A stretch of 64,000 nucleotides of DNA from positions 62,001-126,000 of the forward strand of contig NZ_BSNN01000004.1 in assembly GCF_030160015.1 (NCBI RefSeq), in the 5' to 3' direction. Source of the stretch: Amylibacter marinus. Lineage in GTDB: Bacteria > Pseudomonadota > Alphaproteobacteria > Rhodobacterales > Rhodobacteraceae. Position 1 is the first letter of the stretch, and every line of letters begins with the position of its first letter. Both the position numbers and the translations under genes were made by a program. Below, piece after piece: positions 18,426-25,996 of this stretch. Under the pieces are notes generated by a model. The model made no database searches and was not told the origin of the DNA. It saw only the letters and a list, made by a program, of their open reading frames with translations.

Positions 18426-20434
18426 GCGACGAACTCGACAACCTTAAAGCCGCCCTAGATGCAATCGATCCGCAACCAGATGCGGACAAAAAAGCCGCGG
18501 CCATTGCCTTGGCGAAAAAAAATTTCGCCGCACACCAAGGAATTCAGAATTCGGCGCGTCCTACTCATAAGCCAACGCAAAGTGCGTCTGGCATTTGGAC
18601 AGGAGTTTGGAACATGATGAATTCACCGAAAACGCGTACAGCCCTTTATGCCACATCTTTTTTGGTGGTTGGCGGGCTTGGGTTTCTGATCACTCAGGAC
18701 ATGAGCTTGCGAAATTACACCGATGCAATCGATCGCATAACAGTCGATAAAGCGGCCGAGTTCGACACCGCCGCCCCCCGGCAAAAGCCCATGCCCCGCG
18801 CAGAAAGGTCAGAAGTCACGGTCACGCCACAGCCCACTGCCCCCGTCGTACTGGGTAAACGCGAAACGCCAAAAGAGCAGCCCCTGATGGATAAGTCCCG
18901 CACACAAAGCGAAAGTTTCGGGCAAGCGCCAACCTTACAAGCGCTAAATGATACAAACGGTCAACCGGCCCAGAGCGCCCGCAAAATAAAGAAGCCATCC
19001 CAGTTGGCCGAGAGTATAGCCCCCTTACCCGAAGTCAAAAACCGCGACACATTTCCAGAGGCCACGCCAAACCCATTGAAGGTTACGCAGGCAGACCCGG
19101 TTTCGACATTTTCAATTGATGTCGATACCGCCAGCTATGCCTTTGTTCGCACAGCCCTTAGCAATGGGGATTTACCACCGGCCTCGGCGGTACGTATTGA
19201 GGAGATGATCAATTATTTCCCCTATGACTATGCTGCTCCGGATTTAGCCGAGGCACCTTTCTCGACTGAGCTATCGGTTTTCGAGACCCCATGGAATCCC
19301 AACACACAGCTGCTGCACATCGGCCTTCAAGGGGCAAAACCCGCGGTTGACGCGCGCCCGCCGCTAAATCTGGTCTTCTTGATTGATACCTCTGGTTCGA
19401 TGAATGCACCGGATAAGTTACCGCTGTTAAAGAAATCCTTCCGCCTGTTATTGGGTACATTGCGCCCGGAGGACAGCGTCGCGATTGTGACCTATGCGGG
19501 CAGTGCTGGCACGGTATTGGATCCAACCCCTGCTAGTGAAAAGGCAAAAATTTTGGCCAGCCTAGAGCGGTTATCATCTGGTGGGTCAACCGCAGGGCAG
19601 GCAGGGTTACAGCAGGCCTATTCCCTGGCAGAATCTATGGCCGCAGACGGGGCCATTGGGCGTGTTATTTTAGCAACGGATGGGGATTTCAATGTGGGTA
19701 TTTCTAACCCAGACGCCCTGAAAACATTTGTAGAACAAAAGCGCGACACAGGCATTTATTTGTCGGTTCTGGGCTTTGGAAACGGCAATTATCGCGATGA
19801 CATGATGCAGAGCCTCGCCCAAAACGGCAACGGCACCGCCGCCTATATCGACACCCTAGCCGAGGCCCAAAAGGTGTTGGTAGAGCAAGCAGGGGGCGCA
19901 TTATTCCCCATTGCGAATGATGTGAAAATTCAGGTGGAGTTTAACCCCGAAAAAGTCGCCGAGTACCGTCTGATTGGCTATGAAACCCGCGCGTTAAACC
20001 GCGAAGATTTTAACAACGATAAGGTAGATGCAGGCGAAATTGGCGCGGGACACACGGTTACAGCCATCTATGAAATCACCCCTGTCGGCTCGCCTGCTGT
20101 GAAGAATGATCCCCTACGCTATGCGGCCAAAACACAAGGCGTATCCGACAGCGACGAGTTGGGATTTTTCAAACTGCGTTATAAAGATCCTGGGTCGAAG
20201 GTCAGCAAATTGATCACCACACCTATTCAAATGAACACAAGCGCCCCCACCAGCGAGGCCCTGTTTGGTGCATCGATTGCGGGAATGGGCCAGTTGCTGA
20301 CCCAAGATAAGTATCTTGGCGATTGGGATTGGCAAAAAAATATTGCCCTTGCGTTATCTGGTAAGGGGGCTGATCCATTTGGGTATCGTGCCGAGGCTAT
20401 TCAGCTGATGCGTCTTGCGGATGCGTTGAAATAG
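18422..20434 (+). CDS. Membrane-anchored VWA protein (YfbK-type), candidate anti-sigma partner
   Basis: The 670 residues divide into a short charged cytosolic N-terminus (~1-65), one membrane helix (~72-95), a linker rich in Pro/Lys/Gln (~115-215), a YfbK-type N-terminal segment (FSIDVDTASYAFVRTAL, EEMINYFPYDY), a VWA domain with a complete MIDAS start (FLIDTSGSM near 319) and a DUF3520-like C-terminal part. The bulk should lie in the periplasm. Overlap with the sigma gene suggests that the cytosolic tail controls the sigma factor. No zinc-finger anti-sigma (HxxxCxxC) motif is visible. Confidence 0.85.
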   Translation: MSDELDNLKAALDAIDPQPDADKKAAAIALAKKNFAAHQGIQNSARPTHKPTQSASGIWTGVWNMMNSPKTRTALYATSFLVVGGLGFLITQDMSLRNYTDAIDRITVDKAAEFDTAAPRQKPMPRAERSEVTVTPQPTAPVVLGKRETPKEQPLMDKSRTQSESFGQAPTLQALNDTNGQPAQSARKIKKPSQLAESIAPLPEVKNRDTFPEATPNPLKVTQADPVSTFSIDVDTASYAFVRTALSNGDLPPASAVRIEEMINYFPYDYAAPDLAEAPFSTELSVFETPWNPNTQLLHIGLQGAKPAVDARPPLNLVFLIDTSGSMNAPDKLPLLKKSFRLLLGTLRPEDSVAIVTYAGSAGTVLDPTPASEKAKILASLERLSSGGSTAGQAGLQQAYSLAESMAADGAIGRVILATDGDFNVGISNPDALKTFVEQKRDTGIYLSVLGFGNGNYRDDMMQSLAQNGNGTAAYIDTLAEAQKVLVEQAGGALFPIANDVKIQVEFNPEKVAEYRLIGYETRALNREDFNNDKVDAGEIGAGHTVTAIYEITPVGSPAVKNDPLRYAAKTQGVSDSDELGFFKLRYKDPGSKVSKLITTPIQMNTSAPTSEALFGASIAGMGQLLTQDKYLGDWDWQKNIALALSGKGADPFGYRAEAIQLMRLADALK

Positions 20435-20449
20435 GTTTCGGTCATGCAA

Positions 20450-20486
20450 AAGGCGCCACTCTTGGGGAACAAGTAGGTGGCGCCTT
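20450..20486. terminator. Inverted repeat between convergent VWA gene and hsp20
   Basis: Perfect 10-bp arms (AAGGCGCCAC and GTGGCGCCTT) enclose a 17-base spacer between two convergent genes. On the minus strand it is followed by TTTT. It may serve as a shared terminator; the U-run is short. Confidence 0.5.
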
Positions 20487-20576
20487 GGTTCGCTAGGCGA
20501 ACAGATGCCCGTGCCAACGGGGGAGAGATAGACACGGGCGCAGGGGCCGCGCAGGGGAGGCGCTGACCCAAGGGGA

Positions 20577-21065
20577 TTACACCTCGATCGGGGCATCCTT
20601 GGCGACCTTGGCGGTTTTCTTCGCCTCGATGGTTTTTGTTGGGTTGGCGATCTCAATGCGCCGCGGTTTTAGGGCCTCGGGAACTTCGCGCACCAATTCT
20701 ATGTGCAAAAGGCCATTTTCAACATTCGCACCCGTTGCACGAACATGATCCGCCAGTTGAAAGCGTTTCTCAAAGGCGCGCGCGGCGATACCACGGTGCA
20801 GGTATGTTACCTTGTCGTCTTCGCTCTGGGCCTTCTTTGCTGCGATAACCAGTTGCGCATCGCGCATCTCGATCGTCAGCTCGTCTTCGCTGAACCCTGC
20901 AACGGCCACCGAAATGCGGTAGGCATCATCGCTGGATTTTTCGATGTTATATGGGGGGTAGGTATTTGCGCCAGTCTCGGCAGACAGGGCAGTATCAACC
21001 AGATTTACAAGGCGATCAAAGCCAACGGTTGAACGGAATAAGGGTGTAAAATCATAAGTACGCAT
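20577..21065 (-). CDS. Small heat shock protein, Hsp20/IbpA type
   Basis: This 162-residue ATP-independent chaperone holds unfolding proteins. Its alpha-crystallin domain spans ~35-130, starting PPYNIEKSSDDAYRISVAVAGF and including the GIAARAFEKRFQLADHV strand and the conserved ENGLLHIELV near the end. The C-terminal tail is lysine-rich. The upstream sequence contains a heat-shock-type promoter and a three-hairpin leader that hides the ribosome-binding site, so both transcription and translation appear heat-controlled. Confidence 0.93.
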   Translation of the reverse strand: MRTYDFTPLFRSTVGFDRLVNLVDTALSAETGANTYPPYNIEKSSDDAYRISVAVAGFSEDELTIEMRDAQLVIAAKKAQSEDDKVTYLHRGIAARAFEKRFQLADHVRATGANVENGLLHIELVREVPEALKPRRIEIANPTKTIEAKKTAKVAKDAPIEV

Positions 21066-21067
21066 AT

Positions 21068-21150
21068 CATATCCTTCAAAAGCGATACGTTTATTTGCGG
21101 CCTTCCATCATGGACAGACCATCGTGTTGCGGACCCCTATTGGGCATCCG
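21068..21150 (-). promoter_or_regulatory. ROSE-like RNA thermometer in the hsp20 leader
   Basis: On the minus strand three hairpins follow one another: 21150-21130 (CGGA..UCCG outside, CCC/GGG inside), 21120-21099 (GGUC/GGCC around UCCA/UGGA) and 21089-21068. In the last, UCGCU pairs with the AAGGA ribosome-binding site, leaving one bulged G. That U(U/C)GCU opposite the Shine-Dalgarno with a bulged G is the defining feature of ROSE elements, which melt at heat-shock temperature in alphaproteobacterial hsp20 mRNAs. The AUG lies just after the hairpin. The folding was done by eye. Confidence 0.78.
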
Positions 21151-21158
21151 GTAGTTAT

Positions 21159-21187
21159 CATATGTGTAGGATTAGTTTTTTTGCAAG
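21159..21187 (-). promoter_or_regulatory. Probable heat-shock sigma (RpoH-type) promoter of hsp20
   Basis: CTTGCAA (21187-21181) and CACATATG (21166-21159), 14 bases apart, resemble the CTTG...C-TAT type RpoH promoters of alphaproteobacteria. Transcription would begin near 21152, just at the first leader hairpin. This is a match by eye to a loose consensus. Confidence 0.5.
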
Positions 21188-21239
21188 ACTGTTTGCACGC
21201 AATATTTTCACAAAGAAGTTACCAGCAATTCTGAAACGC

Positions 21240-22016
21240 CTAGCGCCCCAGCTGATCTGCCAAGCTCTGCCCTGGTTTGCGGCTGCGGAAAATCCCGCGC
21301 GATTTCTCCAGTTGTGCAATCAATTCATCCAGAGGATCCTCAAGAGACACGCCCAATGAAACATGGCGCCCCTGCATCTCGGCCTTGGCTGATACAACAG
21401 ATGCGATTTTCGCGATCCCCCCTTCGATCACGAATATCGGCGAGCCAGAGGCCCCGAAATCCACTGAACAGCTGGAAATAATCACGCGCGGCTTTCGGTT
21501 CAGCACCTTACAGCTCTCTTCGATCGAGGGCGCCTCGGCACGGTTTTTAGCATAGGAAACCACGGTTAAGGTTTGCCCCACCTTTGGCTGGCGTTCATAC
21601 CCAAAGGGTTTTAGGCCATTTACTGTCATTGGGCGCTGTAATTCGATGATTGCCAAATCCGCAGAAACGCTACGATCATCAATGGTTTCCTGAATACGAT
21701 AATCCGCATGCACCACCACGCGCCGAGCGCGACCATAGGAAGAGGCCCGCCCATCACGCCAACCGGCCAAAAATTCTATCGTGTCTGGTTTGTATTGCTG
21801 GCCCGTGGCCGAATCCACCACGCAATGCGCGGCCGTAAGCACCCTATCCGGTGCTATCAGCGCCCCCGAGCAAAAGCCAGTATTGCCGATATTCAACCGC
21901 CCAACAGCTGCCCATTGCTTCGCCTGATCGGCACTGTGCAAGGCGCGCAGGTTAGGATCGGCAAACCCCGCCGAACCCATTAACACCAGTGCAGAAATGA
22001 TCGAAAAAACACGCAT
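21240..22016 (-). CDS. Secreted trypsin-like serine protease
   Basis: The 258-residue precursor has a signal peptide (MRVFSIISALVLMGSAGFA). The S1 fold shows all three catalytic residues: histidine in LTAAHCVVD, aspartate in SADLAIIEL and serine in DFGASGSPIF. The serine motif reads GASGSP, where classical trypsins have GDSGGP, so its specificity is likely unlike trypsin. Length and build fit periplasmic or secreted S1 proteases with no PDZ domain. The ATG at 22016 is chosen because it starts the signal peptide; the open frame extends to 22058. Confidence 0.85.
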   Translation of the reverse strand: MRVFSIISALVLMGSAGFADPNLRALHSADQAKQWAAVGRLNIGNTGFCSGALIAPDRVLTAAHCVVDSATGQQYKPDTIEFLAGWRDGRASSYGRARRVVVHADYRIQETIDDRSVSADLAIIELQRPMTVNGLKPFGYERQPKVGQTLTVVSYAKNRAEAPSIEESCKVLNRKPRVIISSCSVDFGASGSPIFVIEGGIAKIASVVSAKAEMQGRHVSLGVSLEDPLDELIAQLEKSRGIFRSRKPGQSLADQLGR

Positions 22017-22096
22017 GTTTATTTCTGCGCCATTTATGATTCGATGACAAGCAAACACCGCTATTTCTGCACGTTTTTCGCAAGATAGCGCCTAAA

Positions 22097-23383
22097 TCAA
22101 TCGGTGCACAATTTGGGCGGCTTGGGCCCGCCCGTTGCCCAATCCAACAATTCCACCGTATGAACCACCGGCACGGTGGTGCCAGACCCGATTTGCATCA
22201 TGCAACCGATGTTTCCTGCGGCAATCACATCCGCATCAGTCTCAGATATGGTCTTGATTTTTCTCTCTTTTAGCTGGGCTGAAATTTCAGGTTGCAACAG
22301 ATTATAGGTACCTGCAGATCCGCAGCATAAATGCGCATCCTTGGGTTCTAGCACCGTAAACCCCGCGTCCCTTAATAGGTTTTTGGGGGTGGCGGTAATT
22401 TTCTGCCCGTGTTGCAATGAACAGGCACTGTGATAGGCCACCCGTAGATCTGGTTCTATGCTGGGCGACAGGTCTAGCGTTGCCAAGACCTCGGATATAT
22501 CCATGGCCAGTTTGGATACCTGAGCAGCATCTGCGGCAAGATCTGTTTCGCGCATCATATGGGCATAATCCTTTACGGTGGTGCCACAACCGCTGGTGTT
22601 TATTACAATCGCATCCAGCCCCTTGCCGCGGTACTCAGCCATCCATGCCTTTACATTTCGCGCTGTAAAATCGTGACTCTGGCTAGTTTTTCCCATGTGA
22701 TGGGTCAGTGCTCCACAGCACCCCGCACCTTTGGCAACCACCACTTCACACCCAAAGCGGCGTAATAAACGAAGTGTTGCATCGTTGATGTCCGTATTTA
22801 GCGCCTTTTGCGCGCAGCCCGTCATCAAGGCCACGCGGCGTAGGGTTTTACCCTGCGCAGGGAAAACCTGCGCCTGATCATTCAGGCTGGGCGGGGGCAG
22901 TTTTCGCGGCGCGAACTCGATCATATTTTTGATCTTTGTAGGCAGTATCCGCGCAAGGGGTCTGGCCATCTGGGCCCCGCGCATGGCCAGCCGAAACCGC
23001 CTATCGTAAGGCAGTGTATGGGCCAGAGCATTGCGGATGATACGATCCATCAAGGGGCGCTTATAGCTTTGCTCAATGTAGTCCCGCGCATGATCAATCA
23101 GATGCATATAATGCACGCCAGAAGGGCAGGTAGTCATGCAAGCCAGGCAGGATAGGCATCGATCAATATGCTCCACCGTCTTTGAATCTGGCACCCGCTC
23201 GTTTTCCAACATATCTTTGATCAGATAAATTCGGCCACGTGGGCTATCCAATTCATCGCCCAACACCTGATAGGTAGGACATGTGGCAGTGCAAAACCCA
23301 CAATGCACACAGGATCTAAGAATTTGATTGGAGCGTTGAAGACCACTATCTTTCAACTGTTCTTCGGTAAAATTTGTTTGCAT
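22097..23383 (-). CDS. glcF: Glycolate oxidase iron-sulfur subunit
   Basis: GlcF carries electrons from glycolate oxidation to the quinone pool. The 428-residue protein has two [4Fe-4S] sites, CVHCGFCTATCPTY near 25 and CLSCLACMTTCPSG near 76. Two cysteine-rich CCG domains follow, with GAGCCGALTHH and DAHLCCGSAGTYNLLQP. Its start overlaps the glcE stop (TGATG). It is the last gene of the glcD-glcE-glcF operon. Confidence 0.95.
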   Translation of the reverse strand: MQTNFTEEQLKDSGLQRSNQILRSCVHCGFCTATCPTYQVLGDELDSPRGRIYLIKDMLENERVPDSKTVEHIDRCLSCLACMTTCPSGVHYMHLIDHARDYIEQSYKRPLMDRIIRNALAHTLPYDRRFRLAMRGAQMARPLARILPTKIKNMIEFAPRKLPPPSLNDQAQVFPAQGKTLRRVALMTGCAQKALNTDINDATLRLLRRFGCEVVVAKGAGCCGALTHHMGKTSQSHDFTARNVKAWMAEYRGKGLDAIVINTSGCGTTVKDYAHMMRETDLAADAAQVSKLAMDISEVLATLDLSPSIEPDLRVAYHSACSLQHGQKITATPKNLLRDAGFTVLEPKDAHLCCGSAGTYNLLQPEISAQLKERKIKTISETDADVIAAGNIGCMMQIGSGTTVPVVHTVELLDWATGGPKPPKLCTD

Positions 23384-24489
23384 CAGCCTAAAATCCCTGC
23401 ATTTAGTATGCCCCTAGGGTCAAATTTTCCGCGCAGGCCAGCCGATAGGCGCGCTACCGCGTTGCTGGTTGGCGGTACTGCGGCAAAGCCTGATCCACGT
23501 ATCAAACTCGCATGACCTGCAATCCCTTCTAGTGATTTACGCAGGTCAAAATCGCGCGAGAGGCACAACCAAATCAGACCACCCCCCCAATCTAACATAG
23601 AATCGTATCTTATCTCTGCGGCCGATAGCCGGTTCATCACCTCTGGGGCATCGCTGGGCTTTATGTGCAGGCGCCAAATATTGCCCCGCTTTTCACACAG
23701 GGGTGTAACATCGCGGATTCCCCGCCAGATTTCAGCATGTGCATCAGGCGCAGTCTCGACACTGATCTCGTGCTCGTGGAATAAATCCTTCAAGACGCCG
23801 AGGCGATGGGCCACCGATGCCTCGAGGCCCTCGATTCGCAAATGCACAGTATGATCGAAATAGGTGGCACCAGAAATTTCATTGGCCGACCCAATTGCGC
23901 GGGCCATCACAGCCGAGGCCTGACCCACAGAGAGCTGATGCAGGCACAGGGTTGCGCTGGCTTCTGGAATCGGCAACACGCGAAACGACAGCTCTGTTAA
24001 TACACCCAGAGTGCCATAGCTGCCCGCCATCAGCTTTACCAAGTCATAGCCGGTTACGTTTTTCATCACCCTGCCGCCGTTCTTGATGATATTGCCACGC
24101 CCATCCACCAGCGATACACCCAGCAGGCTGTCTCGGCAGGCCCCCGCAGACAGCCGCCGTGGCCCCGATACATTACAGGCAACCACCCCGCCCAAGGTTG
24201 GGTTCCCACCGGATCCCAATATCTGACGATGATCCATTGGCTCAAAGGCAAATTGCTGGTTTTCAGAACGCAGAACAGCCTGCAATTCAGCCATCGGCGT
24301 GCCTGCTTGTGCCACCAGCGTTAGGGCCTCAGGTTCATAGAGGGTTATTCCAGACAGATTTGCAGTACCAAGAGGTGCCCCCAAGCAACATTCGCCAAGA
24401 GCTTGGCGCGTGCCGCCACCCAAAATCCGCAACGGCCCATTGGCCGAAGCGATCGTATCAGAAAGCTCGCGAACAGTTGCAGGGGTCAT
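23383..24489 (-). CDS. glcE: Glycolate oxidase FAD-binding subunit
   Basis: GlcE is the second flavin subunit of glycolate oxidase, which makes glyoxylate from glycolate. From the ATG at 24489 it has 368 residues, with the PCMH-type FAD domain (RILGGGTRQALGE near 20 and LGVLTELSFRVLP near 165). The chosen start gives an ATGA overlap with the glcD stop. A longer open frame to 24549 lies inside glcD and was rejected. Both ends overlap neighbours, so the operon is translationally coupled. Confidence 0.93.
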   Translation of the reverse strand: MTPATVRELSDTIASANGPLRILGGGTRQALGECCLGAPLGTANLSGITLYEPEALTLVAQAGTPMAELQAVLRSENQQFAFEPMDHRQILGSGGNPTLGGVVACNVSGPRRLSAGACRDSLLGVSLVDGRGNIIKNGGRVMKNVTGYDLVKLMAGSYGTLGVLTELSFRVLPIPEASATLCLHQLSVGQASAVMARAIGSANEISGATYFDHTVHLRIEGLEASVAHRLGVLKDLFHEHEISVETAPDAHAEIWRGIRDVTPLCEKRGNIWRLHIKPSDAPEVMNRLSAAEIRYDSMLDWGGGLIWLCLSRDFDLRKSLEGIAGHASLIRGSGFAAVPPTSNAVARLSAGLRGKFDPRGILNAGILG

Positions 24490-25919
24490 CGCGCGCGCCT
24501 TGTTTGTGTGGCGGCAAGCGGGAAAACCTTGGCCGCATTTAACAGCCATTTGGGATCAAACACATCCTTGACCCAAAGCTGGGCCTCGATATCTTCTTGG
24601 CTATATTGATCAAACATCAGGTTGCGCTTCTCGACTCCGACGCCATGTTCGCCCGTCAGACATCCACCCACCTCGACACAGAGACGCAAGATTTCGGCCC
24701 CCATGGCCTCACAGCGTTCCAGATCGCCCTTTTTGTTTGCGTCAAACAAAATCAGCGGATGCATATTGCCATCACCAGCATGGAATACATTCCCCACCCG
24801 CAGGCCGTATTCCTCGGATAGTTCTGCGGTGCGGCGCAGGACATAAGGTAGCTTGGATACCGGAATTGTGCCATCAAGGCACATGTAGTCACTGATCTGA
24901 CCAATCGCGCCAAAGGCAGATTTACGCCCTAGCCAGATTTTCGCGCTTTCTTCTTCGGATTTGCTCTGTCGAATTTCAATTGGATTATGCCTCTGGGCGA
25001 TGTTGATGATTTTTTCCAGCTGCTCTTCTATTTCTACCTCTGCGCCCTCAACCTCGATAATCAGCAATGCATTCGCATCAGGATAGCCCGCATCAGAGAA
25101 ATTTTCGCTGGTTTCGATACAAAGCCGATCCATAAATTCAATGGCAACGGGCAGAACCCCTGCCCTGATGATTTCGGCAACACAGGCCCCAGCCACCTCG
25201 TTTTCGTCAAAGGCAACCAAAACAGGGCGCGCGGAAACAGGTTTGTGTAGAATTCGAAGAGTTGCCTCGGTCACCACGCCCAACTGACCCTCGGATCCAC
25301 AGATCACCCCCAGAAGATCCAACCCATTGGCATCCATATAAGGCCCACCAATTTCAACGACCTCGCCGTCCATCATCACAATGGTTACCCCCAGAAGATT
25401 GTTAGTGGTGACCCCGTATTTCAAGCAATGCGCCCCACCAGAGTTCATGCCGATATTACCTGCAATCGCACAGGCCAATTGGCTGCTTGGGTCTGGCGCA
25501 TAGAAAAAGCCCTGTTCCTGGACCGCACCAGTAACAGACAGATTGGTACGCCCAGACTGTACACGCACAAATCGATTTTTATAGTCGGTCTCCAAGACAT
25601 CGTTCAGTTTCGCCACCCCCAGAACCACTGAATCCGCGGTGGGCAACGCCCCCCCCGCCAGCGATGTGCCAGATCCGCGCGGAACCACAGGCACATTATG
25701 CGCGTGGCAAATTTTCAGAACATCCGAAACCTGCTGGGTGGTTTCGGGCAGCACCGCAATCATGGGAGGGCAGCGATAGGCGGTTAGTGCATCACATTCA
25801 TAGGCTCGGGTTTCGCTAATATGGTGGATCACCGCATGCGGGGGCAGCACCTCTTTCAACAGGGCGACGATTTTGGTTTTGTTATCCAAAACGGCCTGAT
25901 CGGGAATTGGCATTTCCAT
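24486..25919 (-). CDS. glcD: Glycolate oxidase subunit GlcD
   Basis: GlcD is the catalytic FAD subunit. The 477 residues include the FAD-binding PCMH domain (VPVVPRGSGTSLAGGALP near 75, GAVQEQGFFYAPDPSS near 130, GVICGSEGQLGVVTEA near 208) and the FAD-oxidase C-terminal domain ending with the HAGDGNMHPLI and CLTGEHGVGVEKRNLM motifs. It leads the operon. A long palindrome lies 17 bp upstream of the start and is the probable operator. Confidence 0.95.
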   Translation of the reverse strand: MEMPIPDQAVLDNKTKIVALLKEVLPPHAVIHHISETRAYECDALTAYRCPPMIAVLPETTQQVSDVLKICHAHNVPVVPRGSGTSLAGGALPTADSVVLGVAKLNDVLETDYKNRFVRVQSGRTNLSVTGAVQEQGFFYAPDPSSQLACAIAGNIGMNSGGAHCLKYGVTTNNLLGVTIVMMDGEVVEIGGPYMDANGLDLLGVICGSEGQLGVVTEATLRILHKPVSARPVLVAFDENEVAGACVAEIIRAGVLPVAIEFMDRLCIETSENFSDAGYPDANALLIIEVEGAEVEIEEQLEKIINIAQRHNPIEIRQSKSEEESAKIWLGRKSAFGAIGQISDYMCLDGTIPVSKLPYVLRRTAELSEEYGLRVGNVFHAGDGNMHPLILFDANKKGDLERCEAMGAEILRLCVEVGGCLTGEHGVGVEKRNLMFDQYSQEDIEAQLWVKDVFDPKWLLNAAKVFPLAATQTRRAR

Positions 25920-25935
25920 TGGGGACTCCGGTGCG

Positions 25936-25974
25936 ATTTATCAATTGGTAAAATAACTTTACCAATTGATAAAT
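25936..25974. promoter_or_regulatory. Long palindrome upstream of glcD, probable GntR-type operator
   Basis: Two perfect 17-bp arms (25936-25952 and 25958-25974) flank a 5-bp spacer. The core is TTGGT-N11-ACCAA, a GntR/FadR-like half-site pair. It sits between the glcD start and the end of the GATase-like gene. The same core and spacing occur before the GntR gene at 45791. As RNA it could also form a terminator-like stem for the upstream operon, but no U-run follows. Confidence 0.7.
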
Positions 25975-25996
25975 CAAGTTCTTTATTGCCAATTCC

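Noticed and set aside
25936-25974. The glcD palindrome as a plain terminator of the neighbouring operon
   Set aside because: No U-run follows on either strand and the TTGGT/ACCAA core repeats at the GntR gene, so an operator is more likely.
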